Shown piece after piece: positions 45,372-57,159 of a DNA stretch of 64,000 nucleotides. The notes beneath the pieces were generated by a model, which worked only from the letters and a program-made list of their open reading frames with translations, was not told the origin of the DNA and ran no database searches. Position 1 is the first letter of the stretch. Each line of letters opens with the position of its first letter. This DNA is from Bisporella sp. PMI_857. Lineage: Eukaryota > Ascomycota > Leotiomycetes > Helotiales > Helotiaceae. The stretch lies in the NCBI GenBank assembly GCA_021307315.1, contig JAJSPD010000017.1, forward strand, positions 682,001 to 746,000. The letters are read 5' to 3'. The translations under genes and the position numbers were made by a program.

Positions 45372-48300
45372 ATCGACACATGTAAAATCGACACTTTTAA
45401 TAATCATTATATTATAACCACTATACTTGATTAAGATACAAAATCATCAACTGAACTCTAATTTAGTTTGCAAATATTTCAAATTAAAGCTTACAATTGA
45501 CTTTTTCGATTTTATTAAACGAAATATGTTTGTTTATATTGATTTTTGAGTTTTTGTAGCGATCGATTATTTGTTTATAATCAACTTTATATTCGACTTT
45601 TATACGCTTGCTAAACAATTTAAATGCTATTACAATATTATAACGTATTACAAAAAGCAGTTATTAATCAAAATCGTTATTAAATACAATTCTAAAAAAA
45701 GCTAAGTTTTAAAAACTATATTACAAAAGAAATTAAACTGTTTGTTGCAAAGTTATTACTTTATAACGCTAATTTATATTAAAACGAAATCGCCGACAAG
45801 ATTTACGAATAATTCGACGTTAAGCTATTTTAATTTTTTGTGTTAAAATTGTTTAAAAATATAAGTTATACACGTAAAAAATTAGCTGTTATTACTCGTT
45901 AACAAAAGCTGTATTTATATAAAAAATAAAAGCAAAAGCAACGCTACTAGCAAACAAAACAACTAGTATTTTGTAATAAATTTGCAAGTAATTTTAAAAA
46001 CGAATTACGTTTTACAAACTTTGTTTTTCGAAGTTTACTTGTTTATAAAAAAAACTTAGTTAAAAAAATCGAAAAAATATTTTGTTTTGCTAGTATATAC
46101 TATAAAAAAAATTATAGCGTGTAAAACGTATTAAAACTTTTTTAATAAAAAAATTTAAAGATTTTATTAAGTATTTAATGTTTTTTCGAATAAACGTATA
46201 GCCGGCGTTTAAATTGATTTTAATTATAAATAACTGTTTTATTTATAATATACTTAAAATTTATTAATTTTGCAATAAAAAAAAGTTTTATTTTGCTTTT
46301 TGCTTTTTTATATACCGAAATATAATTTTATTAAAGTATATTTTTATAACTTAAAAACGTTTATTAAAAAGCACTATAAAAAAGTTTATAGCAAGTATTT
46401 TAATTTTGAAGTATTTTTAATATAAGTAATTAAGCAAAATTAAACTTAACTTAATAGTTAAAAAAAAGCTAAAAAACATTTTAAACATTTTAAATATAAA
46501 AAAATAAAAAATTTTGTAATAGTTTAGTAAATAAATTAATAAATAGTTGTAAAATTTTAAAATGTAAATAAAGTTAATATATAGTGTTTTGTTTTAGTAA
46601 TTTTTTTAATATATTATTTATACTTTATTTTAAAAATTTAATTACTTTACAATTACAATTTGAAATAATAATTATAATAAATTAAAATACTCGAGTTTTA
46701 TTTTAAACTATAGATTTATATATTTATAACAATTAAAATTTAAGTATTAAAAGCAAAATATAACATTTAAAAAATATTATTGCAGTATTAATATACTAAT
46801 TATATATAAAAAACTTATTAAAACGTTTATATTTTTAGTTAAAACTTATATTTCACCGACTAAAAACTTTATTACGCTTTAAAAGTATAGTATATTTTTG
46901 TGTTATTTAAATATATAAAAGCTAAATTTATAAACTTTTTTTAAAAAAAAAAATTCAACGAAAAAAAGTTTATATAAAAATTTTAACTATTTTTATTTTT
47001 TTGTTCAGCGTACGAATTTATAACAATACGAGTTTTTTTTTTATTGTTTTGTTTATTTTTAATTGTTTTTTTAAGCAACTGTTTATAATATAATTTAAAA
47101 AAAGAAATTTGTTTTTAAATACGCTCGAAAATACTTAAAAAAAATATTTAAAAAAATCGCTTTGATTTTTTTATAACTTTAAGCTAATTAACGCTAAATT
47201 TTTGTATCGCGATTTTTTGTAAATATTATTTATATTTTCGTGCTTTTTTAGTTTTAATTTAAAACGTAAATAGTTTTTGAATTTTTTTATTTAATTAACA
47301 ATAAATATATTATTTGTAATAAAGTTTAAAAGTAACTTTGTAGCTGAAATAAAAACTAAAAGCCGATGTATAAAAAAAAAAATCGTAAAATAATTGCAAA
47401 ATAAAATAAAAATAAAAATAAAAAAGTCGAAACAAAAACAATTTAAACTTTTTGTAAAAAAAATAGCTACTGTAATAAAATAAAATCGAAAATTAAAAAT
47501 TAAGTAACAACAGCTGTATAATTCGACTATATTTATTTTAATTTATAATAGCAATATTAGTTTTAGCGGCTAGCTTGCTTTTCGGTATTTAAAGCTTTTT
47601 TTTTTCGATTGTTATTAGTTTTGTAAAAAACTTTTGCATTTATATAAAATAAAAATGTTCGATTTGTTGTATTTGACTTTTTATTACAAATTTTTTTTAT
47701 TTATACTATAAGTTAAAAATCGTTAAAAAAAAATGAAAATTATTATTTTAAGCTTTTTAGTATGTATAACACATTTTAAAAAAAAATTTATAATTGTTAC
47801 AATTTAGTTTTGTACAACGCTATTTGTTTGCAAAAAAACTTATAAACTTATATCGATCAAAAAATACGTTTTTTTTTTTTTTTTGCGCAACACGTTGCTT
47901 TTTTTAAAACGCTTTTTTTGTATTAATTTTGCAGTAGCAAAATAAATAAATATTACTTGTATTAAAACTAAAATTCGAAACTTAAAAATCGTAAATCGAA
48001 TCGGTTTAAAAAATTTGTAATTACTACTATTACTTTTAAAAAAAACAAAGCATTTCGAAAAATTAAAAACTTTTTTTGCGCGAGCTTTTTTATTAAGCTT
48101 TACAAGTATATAAATAGTATTATTACTTGTAAAAAAGTAGCAGTAAAAATCAGTTTTACGGCTTAAGCGATTTAAGTAATAAAAAGTATATTTTTATTTT
48201 TTATAGTTTTCGCTAAAACTAATTTTTTTTTAAATTCGCTTTTATAAAAACTAAATTTAACAGTTAAAAAACTGCTTTTTTTAACTGTTTTTACAAATCG

Positions 48301-48997
48301 ATTTTTTTTATTGTAAAATAATTTACTTAATTTTTCGTTTTTAAGCTTTATTTACGTATACTACTTAATATAATTATTTGCAAAAAAGTCGATTAAGCGC
48401 GTTTTGCTGAAAATCGAGTTGTTATTTAGTGTTAATTTAAAGTAAATAATACAAATAAACAACAGCGTTTTAGCAAGCTTTTTTTTTTTGTTATAATTAA
48501 AGTTTTTTTGTTTTGTTATTTTCGATTACAGTAAAGTTGTTAACAAGCTTTTCGAATATAAATAAAAAATTCGAAAAAAATAAAATCGAACGCTATACTA
48601 ACAAAATAAATAATATTAGTAATAATATTGCAATTAAATCAGATTTTATACTTAGCGCTATTGCAGCAGTTTTGTTTACAGTAATTTTTAGCTTTTTAGC
48701 TGCAAGTTTAACTATAGCTACAGTTTCGTTCTTTTTTTTATTATACAGCCGTTTAGCCTGCTTTCTCCTTATATTCCTGCTAACGCTAGCGCCAATAAGA
48801 ATAGAACTTTCCAGCATTTTTTTAGTAGGAACCAGCTGACAACGAAAGCGTGGAATAAGCATATCGAAAAAATCGAAAAAATCGAAAGAATCGAGATATT
48901 TACAAAAATCACGAGAATTGAAAGCAATTGCGACGTTATTGATATTGTACATTTGTTTTAGGTGAGTCGTTCACCAAAGTTTGATGTTTTACTAAAA

Positions 48998-49051
48998 TTC
49001 GGCTAAAATGGCCAAAAACCTAGAGAACTGGAATACGACTTTAAGCCACAG
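48998..49051 (-). repeat. Right terminal inverted repeat
   Basis: Contains ttcggctaaaatggccaaaa, then acctagagaactgg and aatacgactttaagcc. It is the inverted partner of 45319-45371. Most differences between the two are G/A or C/T transitions, as RIP would leave. Confidence 0.8.
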
Positions 49052-49278
49052 AAGCGGGTCACTAAAAGTCCCGCCAAACAATGATATTCTCAACTTTAAC
49101 GACAACAAGGCTCCTACAAAGTTATCTAGGGAGCTATGTGCGAAGGAGACACTTGGAAGAGCTTGAGATTTTCCGGCAGCTACAAGATATTCGGAGCGGT
49201 ATAACTGAAGCAGGTCTACATTCTTCCGCTTCCCATCATTAAATATACACAAAATTTAGACAGGCACTGTTTGTCCAA

Positions 49279-50591
49279 TTACATTTTGCTGGGCATTCTC
49301 ATACCACCATCAAGTCGAAGTACTACGCCGTTGAGCATTACGTTCTCTATGCTCTGGGTAACTAGAGAAGCGAACTCGTGAGGCCTTCCTGGCCGTACTA
49401 TTCCTTTAATCAGCCCCATGAAGCTGTCAAAGATCAGATGGAGAGACGTACCTGGAAACTCCATAACCCTTTCCAAGCTCTTCCGTGCTTTCTCGCTCAG
49501 CATAGCAGTCATCCTGCTGTCAAACAGACTAGGTGCAATAGTCACGACTCTTATACCATAACGTGCGAGATCACGTGTCATAGGCAGTGTCATAGAAACG
49601 ACCGCTCCTTTGGAAGCACTATATGATACTTGACCCGGCTGCCCGTCAAACGCTGCTGACGATGCCACCATTATCACGATTCCTCGTTCGCCATCTTCTC
49701 CCACAGGAGCAGTCTTGGCCATATGTGGTAAGACTTGACGAATAAGATCAATAGTTCCACGAACGTTAACATTCATGACAAACTCGAAGTCATCGAGGCT
49801 GAAGGCATTTCCATCTCGGTCGAGAATCTAATCCAATGTGTAAGCTTGATCTGTCTATATGATGCTGAATCCACGATTGTGGTGATTTTGAAGCACACAT
49901 ATGTGATTCCTACTAGTGATGCGACAATACACCCCACGAAAACCACGCTCCCTAAGGGCATATGCTGACATTGGCATGTGAGTTCAGTTGGCAAGCATTA
50001 AGCGCTAGCAATAGGGCCAAAATATTGTCTCACTGAAGTCTACTTGATTGAAATCCGAAAATAGACTTGAAAACATACCTTAGCAGGCGTGGCCACTCCA
50101 GCTGCAGCGATCACTCCTCCAATTTCCTTCCCTGTCTCCTTCGACCATGCTAAAGCGTCTTTCACTGCCGTCTCAATGCTCTCCGTCTCAAGCACATTCG
50201 CCTGGAAGAACTTTGTCTTTCCGCCGCCTATCTCTTTGACAAGGTCGTCACCGAGTTCTTCATTCACTAAGTAGGAGTTAGTGATTGTTTCCAATGAATC
50301 ATACGGAGAACCAATAGCAAGTATTCAGTACAGCGCATTACTGTACCACTGAAGTAGGTGATAGAAACGATAAAAATTGTAGCAAGGAACGCGTCACATA
50401 TCCGTAACTTACTGTCCAGGATGGCAACATAACCACCAGATTTGCAAATTGCTTCTACACAAGCTCGGCCAAGCCCAGAAGCTCTAGAGCACGGTTTTAG
50501 TTATATTTACTCCAGGAAACAATTAATTTCAGAAAAGAAAAAGAGCGAAATACCCTCCGGATATCACAAACGTTCTGCCTTCAATCTTCAT
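49279..50591 (-). CDS. Short-chain dehydrogenase/reductase (HSD17B10-like)
   Basis: Five exons on the minus strand: 50591-50554, 50483-50413, 50266-50079, 49827-49452 and 49403-49279 (265 aa). Junctions give SGGASGLGRAC, ILDMNEELG, ATPAKILDRDG and EFPGIVRPGRP. The NAD(P) loop is GGASGLG near residue 12. Asp at the end of the second strand (AILDM) suggests NAD preference. The active site includes VASS (155-156) and YSASK (Tyr168, Lys172). The closest well-known architecture is type 2 3-hydroxyacyl-CoA dehydrogenase/17beta-HSD10, a mitochondrial NAD enzyme. The 251-bp intron 49828-50078 is unusually long for this window. The gene lies just right of the TIR-bounded block. A link to the ether-lipid genes across that block is possible but unsupported. 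Confidence 0.88.
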
Positions 50592-51109
50592 TTTAAGTCG
50601 TGTTCTTAGATATTGTTGATGTTGCTGCATTAAACTCTTTTGACGGCCATGTTTCCCTCTCCTCTGGACCGAGGCAGGAAAACCCGTGCTCACGCCTAGA
50701 GGCTACTTACAGGCATCCAGTACGCTACACTCCACTAACCGCCTCCCTGTAAGCGGCCCTTGGTTTCGGAGATTAGCCTCGTCAGCCTTCAAAACGCCGA
50801 TCAATAACGATAAGACTTCACAATCACGAGCTAAATCACCATCAGTCGTGACGCGAGTAGTGCACCAAACAAACTGAAAGGAAGCAACTGCACCATCGAT
50901 CCTCCAGTATTGCAACGTCAACCTCGTTTCCATCCTTTGCCTTCAAGTGCATTGCATACACGATGGTGCGCCCACGGAAATCCTCCGCCGCGAGCGAAGA
51001 GTCCGTGTCTGGGGCTGGCAGAGAACAAGTGAGTTGGACGCCATATGCCTGGGATAAGGTTCGGTGCGAACACTTGTGCTGATGTAACATACGACAGGAG
51101 CTTGGTAGC
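50592..51109. promoter_or_regulatory. Divergent promoter region
   Basis: A 518-bp spacer between the start codons of the SDR (minus) and Rab4-like (plus) genes. It contains overlapping short open frames without motifs. Probably holds both promoters and 5' UTRs. Confidence 0.45.
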
Positions 51110-52078
51110 ATGTACGATTATCTCGCCAAAATCATTCTACTTGGTCCCAGTGGGAGCGGGAAGTAGGTGACGAGAATACTACCCCCTAAATGCTGGCAGA
51201 AGACCTAATCGAAGATAGATCATGTTTATTGCACCGCTTTGTCAAGAACGAATGGAGGGTCCTCACATCACAAACTATCGGGGTGGAATTTGCAAGCAAA
51301 ATCATCAGAGTTGGCACAGGTGCGCGGCGGAAACGCATAAAACTTCAAGTACGGCTCCTCCACCCCACCACTGGCAGTATACTGATAGGCCAAGCTTTGG
51401 GATACCGCGGGGACCGAACGATTCCGCTCAGTATCTCGCTCCTACTACCGTGGCGCAGCTGGCGCATTACTTGTGTACGATATCACATCCCATAACACCT
51501 TTACCGGCTTGCCTACCTTCATAAATGATGCTCGAGCCTTGGCTTCTCCGAATCTGACGGTACTCCTTGTGGGCAATAAAGCGGATCTAGCGAATAGCAC
51601 GGGATCATTGATAGATGGAGCGCCTGCAACACCCTCCAGTTTTGGCAGTTCCTTCCCAGCGACAGGAAGCTCTGTCCCCTCCTCATCTGGCATGGGTTTG
51701 GGATCACAACTCAAAGCGACAGTTGCGCCAGACGGGCGAGAGGTATCCAATGAAGAGGCCTCAAAATGGGCATCATCCGCGAATATTCCAGTGTCCGTAG
51801 AAGTATCAGCTCTATCGGGTGAAAACGTGGACGAGGTGTTCAATCGACTGGCCAGGATGATATTGACCAAAATCGAACTTGGTGAGATCGATCCTGACGA
51901 TCCCATGAGCGGCATTCAATACGGTGACAGTGGAGGCTGGGGTGAGGATGGCGCGAGCGTTAAGAGCGGCATGACAGGCGACGAAGGTCCGCGGAGGAGG
52001 AAACGAAGGGGGTTGAGGGAGTGGGAAGAGGTGTTCACAGTATCGGGGCAAAGACGTAGAAGAGGAGGATGTTGTTAA
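51110..52078 (+). CDS. Rab4-like small GTPase
   Basis: Exons 51110-51162, 51219-51348 and 51395-52078 (288 aa). Splicing completes the P-loop, GPSGSGKSCLLHRF (12-25), and joins RIKLQ to [12 protein letters not shown]. All G motifs are present: GxxxxGKS, the switch I Thr in [23 protein letters not shown] and [10 protein letters not shown]. The Rab family motif [15 protein letters not shown] is intact. The C-terminus RRRRGGCC is a double-cysteine geranylgeranylation site. An insertion of roughly 40 residues rich in Ser, Gly, Pro and Ala lies between NKAD and the SAL motif, making the protein longer than the usual 210 aa or so. Rab4 acts in endosome recycling. Rab4 over Rab2 or Rab14 is judged by overall pattern only. 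Confidence 0.88.
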
Positions 52079-52676
52079 TAGGGTGGGATGGTATATATGG
52101 TTAGGAACTATGAGCGTCTGCTATTGAGCGAGCGAGCCAAGAGCAATGATATTATGGATAGAACATGTAATACCTCTTATAACGAACTCGATTTTTTTTC
52201 ATGTGATCTTGCTGGCAGTGCAGGTTCACTAGTCATATTTCACATTTTTGAGGGTTTTATGCAATAGTGTATATAGTTTCGTGGTCGACCTTATACTTGA
52301 AAATCCCACTGTGGCGAGGATGTTGACTAAGGAGGAGCAATAATTTCACTGTTAGTGTGCACTAAAAAGCGTACAAGTGATATATCATTGTACCAAGGGT
52401 ATGAATCAACTACATTCCAGAATCTCGCTGGTTATATGAGGTCGCTATCCAAGCTCCCGACGTAATTCCGTAATGCTTCAGTTGTCCTGTCACGAGTAAA
52501 CCTTCCACCTCCCAACGCTTCATTAAAGACCAGTCCTTTAACTCTACTTTAGTACAGAGTTCCCACCACACAGAACAGCATTTATCTCGAGTCTCCTGCT
52601 GCTTTGCTATGTGGCCGACCGCTCAGTTCTCCCAAGCGCCTACGTCTACCTCCATTACGTCGTCCTCTGATGTCAA
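52079..52676. other. Intergenic between convergent genes
   Basis: Spacer between the 3' ends of the Rab4-like gene and the next minus-strand gene. No gene or repeat is seen. Confidence 0.5.
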
Positions 52677-53410
52677 TTAATTTCCTACCTCAGCAAGGGC
52701 TTCTTTTCTGTTCTTCACTTCGTTAATATCAAGAAGTAGGCGAGCGCCTTCGAATGCTCTCTCTTGGCCGATGAATATAGAAGCATTGGCGTCCACGTTA
52801 TCTCCTTTTCGCTCAGCATTGATCATGGCCGTAAGGGCATGCATCTGTTCCCCCTCTCGTGCTTCCCGTACCCGCTCAAATGCTTCTCGCGTATCATCAT
52901 TAATCTTTTTATATTTCTCAGCAACTCTTTGCTCTTCAGTCTTTTGAGGCACGGAGACCCACCCATCCGATATGTCCTCAAGCACTACCCAATTTCCGTC
53001 TATTTCTTCGGCTTCTACGGGAGTATGCTCTTGAATATGGCTGCTGAGAGTCTCGAGATAGGTGACAAGAGCATCATAATTCTGGGATATGGGAGCCTTG
53101 ACTATGTCTAGGTAGGAGGTGAGAGTGTGATAGCTTCCGTATACGGGAAATCTATCTATGAGCAACTTAGTGGTGATTTCCTTGTGACACATCTGAGTAG
53201 ATCAGCAGAGGTTCTTGGCCAGTGGTTAGGCTATAGCCACTCACGGCTCCCACCTTCTCTGTGACATCGGCCATGGATTTTGGTTTGAGTTGGATGGATT
53301 CTTGCTGAGCCGGAGTAAGTGTTGCCAAGGGAACACTTGGCTAGATATTTGTTAATCTGCAGTTTTACTTACTGGTGTTGGTCACTTACTTGAGAGGGAA
53401 TATCCTCCAT
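52677..53410 (-). CDS. Conserved-looking small protein of unknown function
   Basis: Three exons on the minus strand: 53410-53390, 53340-53245 and 53192-52677 (210 aa). The seven-residue first exon (MEDIPSQ) ends at a perfect GTAAGT. The second exon ends with VTEKVGA before GTGAGT, and the third opens with MCHKEITTK after CAG. All three are in phase 0. Sequence features are HTLTSYLDIVKAPISQNYDA, an acidic central part with EEIDGNWVVLEDISDGWV, and a long charged alpha-helical C-terminus likely to form a coiled coil (EEQRVAEKYKKINDD, REAFERVREAREGEQ). No signal peptide or membrane segment. No family is recognised. The alternative single-exon start at MCHKEI is less likely given the good splice sites. 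Confidence 0.65.
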
Positions 53411-54469
53411 AGTGGTCTTTACTAAAACTATGTCCGACTTCAAGAAGTCTAGGATGATTTCTGTTAAAATGCGTAATATGCAATGCCAACCTACCAAAGA
53501 GCTAGCCACATATATCGGGTGGTGGTGTGCGTATAAACTAAGGTTGAAATGGACGTGGAAATGGTTATGAAATTCCGAAATGGCACGAAGGATTTTACTA
53601 CCGTTCTCGGATTAAGACAGTTATGACAGGAGAGTGGTTGATGTCGCACCAAGCATCCCCCTATATATGGTCGTGGCCAAAAATATTCCCCACGTGTTAT
53701 AAATAGCATTCACATTGGTTCGGTAGAGTATCTCTGTTCTGTTCAGTGTTAGATGGAGCTGTGATTCCCTTCGATAGATTTGAACAAGAGCGCTGATGTT
53801 GGCAAGCCGATTCAAAATGTTTGATGGTTCTGGTGGATGGTTCAAAATTTAGTATAGAATACGAAGAACACCAAAATACTTAATCAGCGATACCTATATC
53901 TAGCAAGAAATGGACTCTGACGATCGGTCTAGACTGGTGTCAATGTCCAACTAGTATGGCATCCGACCCCTTACAAGCTTTAAACCCGCTTCCTAATAAA
54001 GTTCTTAAACAGAGCTTAAAATACGCATGAAGCTTTTATACCTGAGTCCCATGTATGAAATTTCAACGGGGGGATAGATATTAGGCTAGAAATATCATAG
54101 GCAGACTGGTATAAACAATCTCTCGTTGCATGTGCGAATAGCTTAGGCTTTGGAGACAAGCTACTAAAGGTAAACAAGCTTCGCTGGGTATCATTCTTAG
54201 CTATAGGGAAAGCCACGTGCACAGAAGAATCCACTTAAACTCTAAAGTATTGAGGCTGATAAATAAACTAGTACATCTAGTGTTAATCCATTGTCGAACT
54301 CAACTGCAGAAAGATGTCGGCCTTGGACGCGCTCGCATAAACCAGTCAGGAAAGAAAAGTATCACATATGACATGCTATAATAGTCACTATTTTGTGTAA
54401 GGGCAGTTCCTTCCCTACGATCAGGGCTCATGATGAGGCTAACAGCAAATATTGATGTGCGACTTCGGT
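53411..54469. other. Intergenic spacer, no gene seen
   Basis: About 1 kb between two minus-strand genes. Open frames are below 75 codons and lack motifs. It should include the promoter of the small unknown gene and the 3' UTR of the beta-mannosidase. Confidence 0.45.
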
Positions 54470-57159
54470 TTAGAGCATTCCCAGATACCTTATTTCAAAC
54501 TTTGTACCCTTGGTAGCGCCAGTGACGGCAATAGTTACTGTCTCGCCAGGCACAATGTCGACGAGGTTATCCTCAAACTTCACATAATCGTCATCGCATT
54601 CAATAGCCAGGCCTTTCACTGGTATCTCACTGCTGATGTTGATAAACTTAGTGCTGTCGGAAAGTAGCACCTTCAAGCTCTTAGGCTTCTGCAAGTGCAC
54701 GTACTTGAGAGGCTCGGGCCAATTGACGTATCGAGCAAGTTGCTTATCGTCCTGAACTAGATATGCAGCGACAACAGTACGACCTTCCTCATCAGAATTC
54801 TTTTGCCGTACCGGAACGTCTATGGCAATGACTTCTGTACTGCGATTCTCTGGGAGGAGGAACTTGGACCTTATTGTTTCAGAATACGTCTCCTCACCAG
54901 TGACTACGTCGAAGGCTTTGATAATTATATCACCTCTGATGTCCTCCAGAGTGAGGTTGCTGCCCCATATCTCAATCTTTGTCGTTTTGGTAATGTGCGC
55001 ACGTGTATGCCTGTCCTTTGGAACTAGGTGTTCTTTTCTTGTTACTCCGAGAGATATGGGCGCCATTTCTCGTTTGACGGTAAAATATGCATGCTTGGGT
55101 CGCAAGAAGTAGTCGACAATCGCCCATGACGTGACGGGCCAGCAATCGTTGATTTGCCAGACAAGTGCCCCTCCACAATACTCCCTTCCCGGCCCTCTCC
55201 ACTGTCTCTTCCACAAACGATAGGCACTAGCAAGACATTCGGCTTGCATCAGCTGGGTCGAGTAGATGAATTGCTCGATAGGATCAGGGGCATAGCGAAA
55301 GTTCTCAACGAGATACAAGGCAATTCGTCGTTCATGTCCATCTGCCTTGTTGTGAAAGTCTATAGTCGACGACTGTGGGTATCGATCTGGGTCATCTTTA
55401 CCAAGTGGGAGATAATAGTCAATTGTCTTGATATTTGGGAAAGCTTCCATCCCGAACTCAGATACAAAACGGCCGATCAATTTGTCAAAGTTTTGGTACT
55501 TCTCCTGTGATCCATGCCAAACATTCCACTGGTGTAAATCACCAATTGTGGGGTCACTTGTCGTCTTTCCACCCCAAGGGCTGCCGAAATGGTAATATGT
55601 ATCAGGAATCAGCTCCTTGCAAACATCAGCGAGTATTTTTTCGTAGATATATCTTGCTGGAAAGTCCGTCTGCAGCCAGCTCTCTGCATCTTTGTTCTCA
55701 AAATCATATGTAAGCTTGTTCGACTCCTGATACTGGTAGTCCTCATTGTTTCCGGCCCATATTACGATAGACGGATGATGTCTCAGAAGCTTCACATTCT
55801 CTTGAGCTTCTCTCCTGATCGATTTTAGAATTTCAGGGAATGCTGGGTAGTTCCCGCAACCAAACATGAAATCTTGCCAAACCAGAACTCCAAGTTCGTC
55901 ACATGCATCATAAAATGCTTGCTCTTCGTATATTCCACCCCCCCAGACTCGAATCATGAATTGATTTCCATCCGCGACCAACTTGATCCAGTCATAGTAC
56001 TTGTCGTTACTGATCCGAGGGATGAAATTGTCAGCAGGAATCCAGTCACTTCCGCCACAGAATATTGGGATGTTATTCACTTGGAAGAAGAAGGTTGTTC
56101 CTGGCTGGTCGGTCATCCGTCTTTGAATAAGCTCTCCTCGCCTCAAACCAAACTTTTTGCTTTGGCTAGCAAGTACTGTTGTATTATCATATAGAGTAGC
56201 AGTAACCGTGTACAGTGGTTGGCCACCATAGGGTTTTGGGTACCATAACGCTGGACTCTCGATTTTGAATTTATGAGATGCGTAACTATTTGTTACTTTG
56301 ATAATTTTCGAGTCTACTGCTTGGCTATTCAGATATATGATAAGTTCCACATCACTCGCAGACCCTTCAATCTCTGCGACAACATTTAATTCTGCTGAGC
56401 CGAGAGACTGGTCGACACTGCTGGTGAAGTATAGGTCTGAAATCCGTGAGGCATAAACCTCGAGATTGATCGGCCTCCAGGGGCCACAAGTCATAAGTGT
56501 TGGTCCCCAGTCCCAACCCTGATTTGAAATATTTAGAATAGCAACAGGAATAGCTTTTGTAGAACGCTTACCCAATGATACTGCGCTTTCCTGACCGCCA
56601 GTCTAGATGTGTCACCATTCCAGCAGCCCCAGTGGTGATCCGGATACTTCTCAACTAGATTACACCCTTTAAGATAAGCACTCTCGAAGGTTATTTCAAG
56701 TTCGTTGTCACCCTCGGTCTTCAAGTGTGCTGTAACATCCACTCTCTCTGGAATAAACATGTTCTCGGTTTTCAAAATTTCTGTGCCATTGAGCACAACT
56801 GTGGCAAAGGTGTCAAGGCCATCGAAGGCCAAGACAGACTTCGTGCCCTGTTGTTCTCCAGGAGAAAGACTAGGGGCAGAGAATGTAGTTCTGTAAACCC
56901 ATGGAACTTCTCCAACCCATTGAACATCTTGCTCATTCTTGCCTATGAAAGGATCATCGATTATGCCATTAGCAATGAGATCTAGATGGACATTTGTGGG
57001 AAACTGGGCTACGGGTAAGAATTTAGAGTCCTTGCTGTCCGCCTGCTTAAACGTCCAATTCTTGTTGATAGGTATGACATGGTGTATGGACATGTTGGCT
57101 GGCACTGTCGAGGACAACCCTGGTCGAGAAATCGAAGAGAAGGCGTGCTCTGTTCGCAT
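54470..57159 (-). CDS. mndB: Beta-mannosidase, glycoside hydrolase family 2 (intracellular, type B)
   Basis: Exons 57159-56572 and 56518-54470 (878 aa from the first Met; MSIHHVIP at 57093 is an alternative start giving 856 aa). The intron joins KAQYHW to GWDWGPTLM. GH2 domains run from a sugar-binding N-terminal domain (NWTFKQ, QFPTNVHLDL, WVYRTTFSAP, FDGLDTFATVVLNG) through an Ig-like domain to the catalytic barrel (WVGGG-like RVWGGGIYEEQAFYDACDEL, WQDFMFGC). The acid/base is Glu455 in WAGNNEDY and the nucleophile is Glu550 in SEFGMEAFP. No signal peptide, so it likely hydrolyses short beta-mannosides inside the cell after uptake. Length and motifs match fungal beta-mannosidase B. Confidence 0.95.

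Larger units (their letters stand above)
45319..49051. mobile_element. TIR-bounded, RIP-like AT-rich element, about 3.7 kb
   Basis: The block from about 45390 to 48700 is overwhelmingly A+T with long A and T runs, frequent TpA and few CpA. That is the look of repeat-induced point mutation. It is bracketed by inverted copies of a sequence of about 53 bp (left 45319-45371, right 48998-49051) sharing aaagtcgtattcc, gttctct and ttggccat. This marks it as one DNA-transposon-like unit, not random AT-rich DNA. No target-site duplication is clear. The interior has no intact ORF apart from a short one near the right end (48593-48952). The transposon class is unknown. Confidence 0.75.

Noticed and set aside
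45390..48700. Centromere or mitochondrial insertion as the source of the AT-rich block
   Set aside because: The block is only about 3.3 kb, has transposon-like inverted ends and RIP-like base usage, and shows no recognisable mitochondrial gene.
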